Origin: Thermococcales archaeon 44_46
Lineage (GTDB): Archaea > Methanobacteriota_B > Thermococci > Thermococcales > Thermococcaceae
Assembly (NCBI GenBank): GCA_001507935.1
Contig: LGET01000032.1
Span: forward strand, 1 to 11,903
Direction of reading: 5' to 3'
Length of the DNA stretch: 11,903 nucleotides
Under the pieces are notes generated by a model. That model did no database searches. It was given only the letters and a program-made list of their open reading frames with translations, and was not told where the DNA came from. The position numbers were made by a program, and so were the translations under genes. Shown piece by piece: positions 1 to 7,159 of this stretch (positions are counted from its first letter, which is position 1; every line of letters starts with the position of its first letter).

Positions 1-1194
1 GGCGGGAAAGTTTACAGCTATGAGGACGATGATATCAGGATCAGGAGCATTAGAAGTGTTGAGTTAGCTAAGATGGGCGGTTTTGAGATCGGTACGAGGA
101 ATCCCCTTCTGGGGACTTACAACATTTCTGGAGAATACGAGGGCATGAAGTGGGGAGGAATATTAATCAGGGCGCCGAGGATATTCTACGTGATTCTGGA
201 TAAAGGTAAGAATAAGTTAGTGAGGCTGGGGAACATTGCAGATGTAAGATTTGGTATTAAAACAGGAGCAAATGAGTTCTTCTATTTGGAACCAATCAAG
301 AATCCAATAAAGTGGCCTGTGTGCAAGATTTGTGGAAGAGTTCACAAACCAGAGGAAGGATTAATTGCCGTCAGAAATAAAGCGGGCTGGGAAGGCTACA
401 TCGAGGAGGAGTTTTTGAAGCCCGTTGTTAAGAGTCCACAGGAGATAAAACATGTAATAGTCCAAGAATCCGACTTGCGGTTTAAACTTTTCACGGCATC
501 CCTCTCTATCCCAGAATTAGAAAGCAAGAATAGAATTCACACCATTGAATACATAAAATGGGGAGAATTAAGGAAATATCCCGATAGGCCCACCATAAAA
601 GGCAGAAGATATTGGTATGAAGTGCCTCTAATGGACAAGCCCCAGATTTTAATAAGACAATTTTTTGACAAAAGATTTGACAGTCCATACAATCCCCATT
701 ATTATCCCACTGATCATACATTCTACTATCTCACAGACATACCCAGCAGACAAGAAGAGTTCTTGGCTGCGGTACTAAATTCCACGGTCACGGCACTACT
801 GATTGAATTGTTTGGACGTAAGAACATGGGAGAAGGAGTTTTGACATTGTACGGGCCGGAGTGGAGAAACTTGTTAGTTGTGGCTGTGGATCATTTAGGT
901 ACAACTCAACAGAGGGAACTCCTCCAAGCCTTTGAAAAGATGGCAAACCGCGAAATCAAGTCCATTTTCGAGGAGCTCGGCCTTCCGAAGCCCAACAAGG
1001 ACTTCAGCAACATCAACCCTGATGAGGTATCCCTCGACAAGGTCATGCCGGACAGGAGGGAGCTTGACAGGGTTATCTTTGAGGCGCTTGGCTTAACCGA
1101 GGAGGAACAGCTGGAGGTTTACAGGGCCGTTGTTGAGCTCGTGAAGGCGAGGCTTGTGAAAGCGAAAACGTTTTCGAAGAAAGGGAAGGGGTGA
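1..1194 (+). CDS. Eco57I-like N6-adenine DNA methyltransferase, C-terminal part (5' end outside window)
   Basis: The frame is open from the first base, so the ATG at 73 is internal and the gene begins upstream. The visible ~397 residues resemble the target-recognition and C-terminal region of large Eco57I/type IIG-like adenine methyltransferases: a VRFGIKTGANEFFYL motif (about 247-291), a CxxC pair (codons at 322 and 331), a tail-side segment with YLTDIPSRQEEFLAAVLNST (733-792) and a charged helical C-terminus. The catalytic NPPY and AdoMet-binding motifs would lie upstream and cannot be checked. Predicted role: sequence-specific DNA methylation, in a restriction-modification or defence system. 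The stop codon lies 11 bases before the ATG of the MBL gene, so the two are probably co-transcribed. GC content shifts along the gene: 88/180 at 1-180, 68/180 at 481-660 and 99/180 at 961-1140. Family assignment is by recalled sequence pattern; a specificity subunit alone is less likely. Confidence 0.78.
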   Translation, partial: GGKVYSYEDDDIRIRSIRSVELAKMGGFEIGTRNPLLGTYNISGEYEGMKWGGILIRAPRIFYVILDKGKNKLVRLGNIADVRFGIKTGANEFFYLEPIKNPIKWPVCKICGRVHKPEEGLIAVRNKAGWEGYIEEEFLKPVVKSPQEIKHVIVQESDLRFKLFTASLSIPELESKNRIHTIEYIKWGELRKYPDRPTIKGRRYWYEVPLMDKPQILIRQFFDKRFDSPYNPHYYPTDHTFYYLTDIPSRQEEFLAAVLNSTVTALLIELFGRKNMGEGVLTLYGPEWRNLLVVAVDHLGTTQQRELLQAFEKMANREIKSIFEELGLPKPNKDFSNINPDEVSLDKVMPDRRELDRVIFEALGLTEEEQLEVYRAVVELVKARLVKAKTFSKKGKG

Positions 1195-1205
1195 GGGGTG
1201 GAATT

Positions 1206-2565
1206 ATGAGGGGGCTTAGGGCTGAGTTTAAGTTCCACAATGTAGGCCAGGGGCTGTTTTATACTGGAAAGCTGGAGTACGGAAATGCTTCTTTTAATTT
1301 TGTTTACGATTGTGGGTCTGAAAAAGAGAGCCTAGTTAAGAAGGCAATTGATCGAGAATTTCGATGTTTTCGAGGTAACAACTACATTGATCTTTTGATA
1401 ATCTCTCATTTACACAAAGATCATACCAGCGGTATTCCCCACTTGCTGAAGAGAACTAAGGTTGGTACAGTGATTCTTCCATATTTAACACCCATTGAAC
1501 GATTGATCGTTGCACTTGAGACACCACAGGCATCAGAGGAGTACTACTCATTCCTTGCAGATCCTGTAGAGTATCTTTTGGGAAGAGGTGTTAAAAAAGT
1601 AATTTTAATTGGAGGAGAAGAGCCGGAGAGGGAGTGGCGCCCCTTCTCCAAAGAAGAACCTCCAGAACTTCCTCCAGAACCTCCAAGAGAAGGAAAGTTT
1701 GAAATAGAGAACAATTTGTCGCCATATAAAAACCCACAGTCGCAGATCACTAATTCAGAAGGAAACTCATCACAACAAATTAATCAAAGAACTGTCGAAG
1801 TTAGAAGCCACGCAGGCACCTTAAGAGTGACCCTAAATGGATTCCCAATATGGATGTTTAGGCTTTTCAATTATAGGGTAAGTTCCCAGACCTTAGGCCA
1901 GTTTAAGCTGTGTGTAGGTAGATATCTTAAAAAACTCTTAAAAAAAAACTTATGGCGAAAAAAACATCAACAATGATAAAAATAATAACATCAGTGAAAT
2001 CATCAAAGATGTCATTAGGGATAAATCCCAGAGAGAAGCTTTAAAAAAATGCTATAAGGGCCTGTCCAAAGAGTTGAGGAATTTCAACAACACCTCACTT
2101 ATGGTTCTGCATCTCCCTGCATTTAAAGCACGCTGGGGCGGGTGGTATTCTCAACTAGCACCATATTTTGAGCCATGTGAATTTGAATTATATCTAAATT
2201 CCCGAGGATTTGTAAAATCATTTGATTTTGTGCAGTTCTTAACGGGGGATGTTGACTTAAATTACAAATTCGACCAGATTTCTCAGCATTTTGGGCTTGG
2301 AAATGTCATTAAAAATACTGTGGCAACGTTAGTTCCCCATCACGGTTCGCACAAAAACTGGAACAATAAAATTTGTAATCTAATCAATAGTGCTTTCTGG
2401 GTAGTCTCCGCAGGGGTTCGGAACAAATACAGACATCCCTCTTGTACGGTAATCAGGGACATTTATAGGAACTGTTGCTGGTATTATAGAAGATGTATGA
2501 ACTATCCCTATGTGGTGTGGGTCAATGAGAGAACAACTCCCCTTAGACTCGTGGGTGTTTTTTAA
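1206..2565 (+). pseudogene. ComEC/Rec2-like metallo-beta-lactamase-fold hydrolase, broken by a frameshift at an A9 tract
   Basis: One MBL gene is spread over two frames. The first part carries an N-terminal strand region with VGQGLF and the metal-binding SHLHKDH motif (1404-1424; HxHxDH). The second part carries TGD (2242-2250), VPHHGS (2332-2349) and NKYRHP (2422-2439), the later motifs of ComEC/Rec2-type MBL proteins. The first frame stops at 1976. The other frame is open after the TAA at 1939 and continues sensibly through YGEKNINNDKNNN into the second half, so the shift falls in or near A9 (1940-1948). One base too many restores about 452 residues. A proline-rich, low-complexity insertion sits between the halves (about 1650-1800). 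The start could be GTG 1191, overlapping the upstream stop, but I prefer ATG 1206 because GGGGTGG precedes it at 4 bases. Likely a hydrolase or nuclease acting in the same pathway as the neighbouring OLD gene (inference). It may be a pseudogene, a base-calling error, or be rescued by slippage. Confidence 0.8.
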
Positions 2566-2569
2566 CCAT

Positions 2570-2578
2570 AAGGAGGAG
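2570..2578 (+). promoter_or_regulatory. Ribosome-binding site fixing the OLD gene start
   Basis: AAGGAGGAG lies 6 bases before ATG 2585, whereas the longer open frame would begin at 2510 inside the MBL gene. The site follows the MBL stop (2563-2565) directly, which fits translation from one mRNA. Confidence 0.7.
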
Positions 2579-2584
2579 AAAATT

Positions 2585-4309
2585 ATGTCAGAGAAAGCTG
2601 ACCTGAAGTTGAAGCTAGTTGGAATTAAAGTTGATAACTATCGTTCATATAAAAAATTCCCTGAGGAGGCTGATTATCTGGAACTTGGCCAGTTCACAAC
2701 ATTTATCGGAAAAAATGACGTCGGCAAGTCTAATTTGCTAAGGGCTATTGAAATTGTTTTGGATGATAAAAGCATAGCCCCAGACGACATCCATAAGGGG
2801 CAAAGGGTCACCTGTGAAATTACCTTGTTTTTTGAAGTTCCTGATGAGCTCAAGGAGAAGTTAAAGGAAAAATTTCCCAAAGATTACAATGGTGGGGATA
2901 TCATTTCAATATCCAAGAAATTTGAATGGAGCAATGGAAAGTTCGATTCGCGGGGAAAGTATTATCTAAACTTCTCGAAAAAACTCAGCGGAGACAATCT
3001 TAAATACATCAGAAGCATTTTCCCGAAGGTTCTGCTAATCCCTGCAGTCAAGAATGTGGAAGATGAATTAAAATTTGGACGTGATACGTTAATCTCGAAG
3101 CTTCTGTTTCCGATAATAGAAAAAACAAGCCAAAACAAAGCCAAAACAGAGACGGTGGCGGATCTAAAACAGCGCCTAACTGAAGCAATAGAAAGAGAAA
3201 CTAGGAGCATTAGAAAGGATCTAAAAAGGGAACTCTCAAAAATGTGGAGCGACATAGATGATGTTACAATTGAAGTTCCAGAATTGAAACTAGAAAAAGC
3301 ATTTACCCCAATCATTAAGGTTAGGGACAGATACACAAAGAAAGAAATTCCAATAACTTATCGCGGAAGTGGAATGCAGAGATACTTCATTCTTTCTCTT
3401 CTGGAAATTTATCGGGAACAAAAAATTGGGAAAGGGTACGTACTTCTATTCGAAGAGCCCGAAATTTATCTCCATGTTGGAGCTCAAAAGAAGTTATGTA
3501 ATATTCTCAAAGACTTTGCCAGGGAGGGGCAGGTGATTATTTCAACTCATTCAAGTGTTTTTGTTAATGCCGGCGATCTCTCTAAATCGTACTTACTCGT
3601 TAAAGAAAACGGGGAGACAAAGTTAAGGAAGTTCTCTGGAAATCGCGAAATCCTAGAAGAACTTGGGATGTCCCCCAGCGATCTGTTTTTGACTGATGGC
3701 ATTATCTTTGTAGAGGGCCCCTCAGATAGGGAAATATTGGAGATATTCGCAAAAAACTTGTTTCCCAACTGGGATGAGTATAACATTGCCGTTATCCCTA
3801 TCGGTGGCTCTAATATTGGGCATCAGGATCCCGAAATCTTAGCAAAGATAAATCCAAACATAGCAGTTATTTTAGACTCAGACTTGAAAAATGAGGGCTC
3901 TGCTCTCTCTCCTAAGAAGGAAGAACTCAAAAAGAAATTTGAGAATTATGGCATCCCTGTACATTTCTGGAAGAAAAATGGAAAGATTGTTAGAACAGTA
4001 GAGAACTTGTTTACTTTAAATGCTATAAATGAAGCCTTCGTTAACGCTGGTATTAACTTAAGCTCCGAAATCGGCCCCTATGATGATGTGCCCTTCATTC
4101 TTGGGAGGGAACTTGCAAAAATCAGAGCAATGAAAGATCCTTATTTCGATTCTTCTAAATTATCAGATGATGAATTTTGTCGAAAAATGTATGACAAAAT
4201 AAAACACGGGAAAAAGATAGCCAAAAAAATGATTGAACTGGGTGAAGTTCCTACTGATGTTAAAGGGCTATTAGAGGATATTTTAGAAAGATTTAAAGTG
4301 GGCTCGTAG
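2585..4309 (+). CDS. OLD-family endonuclease (SMC/ABC-type ATPase fused to TOPRIM nuclease)
   Basis: 574 residues, close to the usual OLD length. The N-terminal ATPase shows Walker A GKNDVGKS (42-49), an ABC-signature-like RGSGMQR (260-266), Walker B LLFEEPE with E290/E291, and the switch histidine in ISTHS (H322). The C-terminal TOPRIM domain shows FVEGPSDRE (E377, D381) and ILDSD (D431, D433), the acidic residues that bind metal for DNA cleavage. Family members are DNA nucleases found in phage-exclusion and defence settings, such as P2 OLD and GajA of Gabija. No UvrD-like helicase partner (GajB) lies beside it, so this is not an evident Gabija pair; it may act alone (class 1-like) or with the MBL protein and the helical protein around it. 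ATG 2585 is chosen for its strong ribosome-binding site. The gene is intact and all key motifs are present. Lower GC than the end of the methyltransferase gene suggests transfer. Confidence 0.93.
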   Translation: MSEKADLKLKLVGIKVDNYRSYKKFPEEADYLELGQFTTFIGKNDVGKSNLLRAIEIVLDDKSIAPDDIHKGQRVTCEITLFFEVPDELKEKLKEKFPKDYNGGDIISISKKFEWSNGKFDSRGKYYLNFSKKLSGDNLKYIRSIFPKVLLIPAVKNVEDELKFGRDTLISKLLFPIIEKTSQNKAKTETVADLKQRLTEAIERETRSIRKDLKRELSKMWSDIDDVTIEVPELKLEKAFTPIIKVRDRYTKKEIPITYRGSGMQRYFILSLLEIYREQKIGKGYVLLFEEPEIYLHVGAQKKLCNILKDFAREGQVIISTHSSVFVNAGDLSKSYLLVKENGETKLRKFSGNREILEELGMSPSDLFLTDGIIFVEGPSDREILEIFAKNLFPNWDEYNIAVIPIGGSNIGHQDPEILAKINPNIAVILDSDLKNEGSALSPKKEELKKKFENYGIPVHFWKKNGKIVRTVENLFTLNAINEAFVNAGINLSSEIGPYDDVPFILGRELAKIRAMKDPYFDSSKLSDDEFCRKMYDKIKHGKKIAKKMIELGEVPTDVKGLLEDILERFKVGS

Positions 4310-4311
4310 AA

Positions 4312-4317
4312 GGTGAA
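4312..4317 (+). promoter_or_regulatory. Ribosome-binding site of the helical protein gene
   Basis: AGGTGA, five bases before ATG 4323, lies in the 13-base gap after the OLD stop. It supports both this start and co-expression with OLD. Confidence 0.6.
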
Positions 4318-4322
4318 AAAAG

Positions 4323-5058
4323 ATGAACGAGCTCGATAAGGCGATATTTGGAGTCTTTACGGGCTCGGGAGCAACTATTGCAGCCAATCTTCGCCCATAT
4401 ATTACTCTGGCTCTTGAGCTGTACGAGGCGTTCAGAATCCTTCGTGAATTTATCAAGTGGAGGAAAAAAGAGGAAAAGAAAAAGAATCATAAAAGATCTC
4501 TCGCACTTATTTTCCAGAAAAAGCTCGATAAAGCCCGCAACGACCTTGAGAAACTTGCGGACGATGTTTCTTATGCCTTTGGGGGCACTCTTCATTTACT
4601 CGACAGTCGTACCACCATTCGAACCCAAAGAGAAAGCCCAGGAGATAGTCAGACAGCTTGAAGAAGACTACCAGGAGCTAGCAAAGAGCATGCACGAACT
4701 CATGAAGCTTGTTAAGAAGCACGAACGCATGATTATCAAAGCCCTTGATTTGGACGAGACCCAGAAGTTACTGCTAGACGGGCTAGCCGCCATGTTTGAA
4801 AATGAAACTCCAGATGTTGAGGCTATTGTTGACTACCTCCCTCTCATCTCAGAAGAAATTAGGAAAAGCAGGAAGGAAAGAAACCTGTTCAGTCAGGAGC
4901 TAGGCAAACAACTTGGGAAATTCAATACCACTCATGGCCTGGTTATCATAAACCATGCCCTTAGAATCGATAGAAAATACAAACGTTGCTTCAAAAAAGC
5001 TGCCAAGTACGGGTTCAAAGAATTCTGGCAGAAGTTTAATGAATGCCGCTTTAGTTAA
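4323..5058 (+). pseudogene. Uncharacterised charged helical protein, frame broken near a G5 tract
   Basis: I do not recognise this protein. The first frame (ATG 4323) reads a somewhat hydrophobic N-terminus, about residues 8-40, then a very basic run KWRKKEEKKKNHKR, and ends out of frame at 4661. The next frame up becomes coherent from about 4585, with GALFIYSTVVPPFEPKEKA, and runs to TAA 5056 as a heptad-like, charged helical region rich in Leu, Glu and Lys. Deleting one G from GGGGG (4581-4585) joins them into ~244 residues, so I treat the two frames as one gene. The apparent earlier start of the second frame (4348) is a shadow of the first. The hydrophobic stretch at the junction could be a membrane segment. 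The gene follows OLD at 13 bases and faces the HEPN-like gene at 9 bases. Role unknown; a partner or regulator of OLD is only a guess from position. Either true decay or a base-calling error is possible. Confidence 0.6.
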
Positions 5059-5067
5059 TCTCTCCCT

Positions 5068-5634
5068 CTACCCTCTCCTTTTTAATACCGCTTCAATACA
5101 CTGAACAACTTCAGCCTTATACACCCTAAGGATATGCCGCAGATTGCTCTCACTGTTATCATTAATTAAGCTTTCCACAAAAGAGTATCTCCGCTTAGCT
5201 TCTAGAGCACAGTTCTTTGATGAAAAATTAACATTCTCCTTACCATTCGGTGTTTTGATTTCGGGCTTCTCTCGGAGGTCGTAGTCAGCCGCATTTCTTA
5301 ATGCCCTCAGATATACCATAGAGTTGTGGGCGCGTCTGATTCTTACGTCGTTAATTTTTTCCTTGAGAACCTCAAGAAATGCTACAATAAGAGCATGCGG
5401 ATTTTTACCCTCAAGCTCACCAACAAAATCGTTTAAATCTCTGTTTCGGAGACTAGGAGGATACTTCTCTAACTCCCCTTTTAGGACTTCCCTCAATTGC
5501 AGAAAAGCAGAGTAGTAATACCTCCCAACAGCAGTCCTGTTGATAGCTTCACGGAAAGGCACGTCAGAGCCTTCGTTTAATGAACTAAGATAGTCCCCCA
5601 CCAACTTGAACCCCTTAGGGTCAAAGCCTGACAT
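5068..5634 (-). CDS. HEPN-like helical protein
   Basis: 188 residues, almost all predicted helix. Two stretches resemble HEPN proteins of the UPF0332 type: RTAVGRYYYSAFLQLRE (33-49), comparable to the SRAYYAMFHAAR helix, and LRALRNAADYDL (109-120), with the family's ADYD ending. A classical catalytic RX4-6H is not clear at that place, although R98 and H103 are spaced as RX4H just before it. HEPN domains are RNases or partner subunits in toxin-antitoxin and defence systems; whether this one is active is uncertain. The open frame extends to 5757, but ATG 5634 is chosen because GGTGAGGG lies 4 bases upstream and overlaps the end of the preceding gene. It is the last gene of a three-gene minus-strand operon. 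No nucleotidyltransferase (MNT) partner motif is visible in the two upstream genes. Confidence 0.72.
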   Translation of the reverse strand: MSGFDPKGFKLVGDYLSSLNEGSDVPFREAINRTAVGRYYYSAFLQLREVLKGELEKYPPSLRNRDLNDFVGELEGKNPHALIVAFLEVLKEKINDVRIRRAHNSMVYLRALRNAADYDLREKPEIKTPNGKENVNFSSKNCALEAKRRYSFVESLINDNSESNLRHILRVYKAEVVQCIEAVLKRRG

Positions 5635-5638
5635 GAAG

Positions 5639-5646
5639 CCCTCACC
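5639..5646 (-). promoter_or_regulatory. Ribosome-binding site deciding the HEPN-like gene start
   Basis: On the minus strand GGTGAGGG stands 4 bases before ATG 5634, in the 13-base gap beside the stop of the upstream gene (5650-5648). It argues against the longer reading that begins at 5757 inside the neighbour. Confidence 0.65.
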
Positions 5647-5647
5647 G

Positions 5648-6190
5648 TCATTCAAACAGGGAATACACGAGTATTCTATTGGACACTCTGGGGTCTGCCG
5701 AGAGAAGCTGGTACTCAAGCTCCTCCGACACGTCGAGAGCTTTCTCGGAGTCCACAAACTTCGCTATTATTACGATATGGGGGTTGATACCATCCTCCGG
5801 TGTTCCAGTAGTTATTTTTATCTCTTTAACTTCCTCCCGCTCCAACCATTGTGGAAGAGTTTCCCGAAGGTATCTTATTATCTCTCCCTTATAGGGTAAA
5901 GGAGTTTCAATGAGTGACTTAAAGTCTACTTTAAGCTTTTCTTTCCAGTTTTCCTGAAGGTGCAAAAGGGGGAGGATCTCGTGAAGAGTCTGTATAGCTC
6001 TCCTTATGTTTAATAAAGACGCCAAAAGCGCGTTCTCCAACATGCTTATTACTTCTTCCGATACAAAAACAGAAGTCCCCTGTGGCTCTTTTGAGGATAA
6101 CGTTAGCCCACTCTCATAGTGGAAGACTCTTTGTCCGGCTTGAACTGTCCCTATAAGATACTGATTAGCTCTCCTGATCGACATCGCCAC
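5648..6190 (-). CDS. Uncharacterised protein, middle gene of the HEPN operon
   Basis: 180 residues; not recognised. The N-terminal third is mixed, residues about 45-75 form a Leu/Ala-rich helix, and the C-terminal ~60 residues read as strand-helix-strand (ITTGTP...HIVIIAKFV, a helix with EKALDVSEELEYQLL, then RILVYSLFE), a small alpha/beta domain. No signal peptide, membrane segment or catalytic signature is evident. The start is GTG 6190, since GGAGGTG (6204-6198) lies 7 bases upstream; ATG 6184 is the alternative at 13 bases. The gene overlaps the preceding one by 26 bases and its ribosome-binding site lies inside that gene, so translation is probably coupled. Together with the upstream gene and the HEPN-like protein it likely forms one functional unit (inference). 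It could be an adaptor or neutralising partner, but nothing in the sequence proves this. Confidence 0.75.
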   Translation of the reverse strand: MAMSIRRANQYLIGTVQAGQRVFHYESGLTLSSKEPQGTSVFVSEEVISMLENALLASLLNIRRAIQTLHEILPLLHLQENWKEKLKVDFKSLIETPLPYKGEIIRYLRETLPQWLEREEVKEIKITTGTPEDGINPHIVIIAKFVDSEKALDVSEELEYQLLSADPRVSNRILVYSLFE

Positions 6191-6755
6191 TGCTGAGCAC
6201 CTCCTCTATGGCACTGTGAAGCTTCTCTAAATCTTTTCTCGTCATAACAAAGTTAAGTACAGTGGGCTTTTTACCCTTATCCTCCAGATGTTCAATTCTT
6301 AACAAGTAGTACTTTAACTCTCTCCCATCCACATTCATTCTCGCGGGATGAAATTCAATAACGTCAACTATGGGTAATGTGTAGACCCTTTTGAGCTTGA
6401 CCTTTACCCTAAGCTCGGGAACGTTGAATTTCTCGAAGATTTTCTTCTCTATATCATCCCCAGGTTCCGTTTCGCTGAACACCATCTTTCCCAAAGCCTT
6501 CAATATTCTCTGCATTGCCTCGTCTAGATAGAGTTCTTGCTCCTCTGCCCCAATACCGAGCGCCTCAAGAACTGGAAGCACTTCGCTGTCGGGATTGGAT
6601 ATCATAAGATGACCATCTCCACTAACGGCAACTTTTAGTTTATATTCGAGGATTTTTTCGATGACTTTGTTGATTAACTCATCATCGAGCTTTGGTTTTT
6701 CACCTTCAACCTTTGCAAGCAACTGGAGAATGTTAATAAGTTCATTGTTCTCCAT
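6165..6755 (-). CDS. Uncharacterised protein, first gene of the HEPN operon
   Basis: 196 residues, acidic, not recognised. The first half is mainly helical (NELINILQLLAKVEG, then helices around 25-40 and 80-95). The second half has a beta-rich stretch with VKVKLKRVYTLPIVDVIEFH and YYLLRIE followed by VLNFVMTRKDLEKLHSAIEE, a strand-then-helix ending seen in many small unannotated prokaryotic proteins. There is no membrane segment or known catalytic motif. ATG 6755 is preceded by a weak GGGGAT. The 3' end overlaps the next gene by 26 bases and contains that gene's ribosome-binding site. The promoter is expected in the divergent region just upstream. As first gene of the trio it may be a sensor or regulator, but this is only positional inference. 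Confidence 0.75.
   Translation of the reverse strand: MENNELINILQLLAKVEGEKPKLDDELINKVIEKILEYKLKVAVSGDGHLMISNPDSEVLPVLEALGIGAEEQELYLDEAMQRILKALGKMVFSETEPGDDIEKKIFEKFNVPELRVKVKLKRVYTLPIVDVIEFHPARMNVDGRELKYYLLRIEHLEDKGKKPTVLNFVMTRKDLEKLHSAIEEVLSSGDVDQES
6198..6204 (-). promoter_or_regulatory. Ribosome-binding site inside the upstream gene, supporting GTG 6190
   Basis: The minus strand reads GGAGGTG seven bases before GTG 6190. It matches the Thermococcales consensus fully and lies within codons for the EEV segment of the preceding protein, consistent with coupled translation. Confidence 0.65.
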
Positions 6756-6784
6756 AAAATATCCCCATCTTTTGTTTAGCCTCT

Positions 6785-6825
6785 AAGCTTAAAAAAGTTC
6801 CGTTTTGAATAACAGCTAAATATAA
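6785..6825 (-). promoter_or_regulatory. Candidate TATA region of the HEPN operon
   Basis: Two archaeal TATA-like boxes face the operon: TTTTTTAAGCTT at 6796-6785, preceded by purine-rich CGGAAC as a possible BRE, and TTATATTT at 6825-6818. The nearer one would place transcription start around 6765, about 10 bases before ATG 6755, which is typical for this order; the other would give a leader of about 40 bases. Only pattern matching supports this. Confidence 0.35.
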
Positions 6826-6862
6826 CTTGTTTAGAGCCCCTAATAATTTATGAGTTCTTTCA

Positions 6863-7154
6863 TTGAGTAATGAAATTAGGAAAACAAAGATACTGGTATT
6901 TTGGTTTTTATTCACGGCATTGGCTTTAAATAGATTAACTCACAAATACTACACGACAATATCCGTGATCAACGATAAGATTACCAGAACAAAACTTATC
7001 CAACAGAATAATCAGAAGCAAAAGAAGCCCATCTGAACTCTCGAACTTTCGCTATTTTGGAAACTACAGGAGGATTCCAAAAGAGTTGGGTTTAAGAATT
7101 GAAAGGAATAATAATGATAAGATAGACCCGAGAAAGTTAGAGAAGTATCATTGA
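6863..7154 (+). pseudogene. Possible remnant of a small gene upstream of the helicase
   Basis: Two adjoining short frames look coding. The first, open after TGA 6851 and readable from TTG 6863 to TGA 7034, encodes a hydrophobic segment (ILVFWFLFTALAL) then a polar region ending KQKKPI. The second, open from 6969 to TGA 7152, encodes FRYFGNYRRIPKELGLRI and a basic tail ending PRKLEKYH, with AGA/AGG-dominated arginine use as in the real genes, but it has no usable start codon. Removing one base near CCC 7028-7030 joins them into ~96 residues. The second stop overlaps the helicase ribosome-binding site, the tight spacing expected of an operon neighbour. I recognise no family. It might instead be ordinary AT-rich leader DNA. 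Confidence 0.33.
6925..6933 (+). promoter_or_regulatory. Candidate TATA box for the helicase transcript
   Basis: TTTAAATAG stands in an AT-rich stretch about 230 bases before the helicase ATG. It would start transcription near 6955, with a leader that includes part of the small-gene remnant. Another weaker box, GGTTTAAGAATT near 7086-7097, is an alternative closer to the gene. Confidence 0.25.
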
Positions 7155-7159
7155 GGTGA
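7153..7159 (+). promoter_or_regulatory. Ribosome-binding site of the PLD-helicase gene
   Basis: GAGGTGA, five bases before ATG 7165, matches the Thermococcales consensus and overlaps the last bases of the TGA that ends the upstream small frame. Confidence 0.7.

Noticed and set aside
73..75. ATG as the start of the methyltransferase gene
   Set aside because: The frame is open back to base 1 with gene-like codons, so the gene begins outside the window.
2962..3336. Minus-strand 124-residue open frame
   Set aside because: It lies wholly within the OLD gene, is serine/phenylalanine rich as antisense shadows are, and has no ribosome-binding site support.
4348..4580. Start of a second overlapping gene in the frame that ends at 5058
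   Set aside because: Its first ~75 residues read like an out-of-frame shadow (Ser/Arg/Leu rich) while the other frame has a good ribosome-binding site and plausible protein; a frameshift explains both better.
5068..6190. Classical HEPN-MNT toxin-antitoxin pair
   Set aside because: Neither neighbouring protein shows the GSxARG...DxD nucleotidyltransferase signature.
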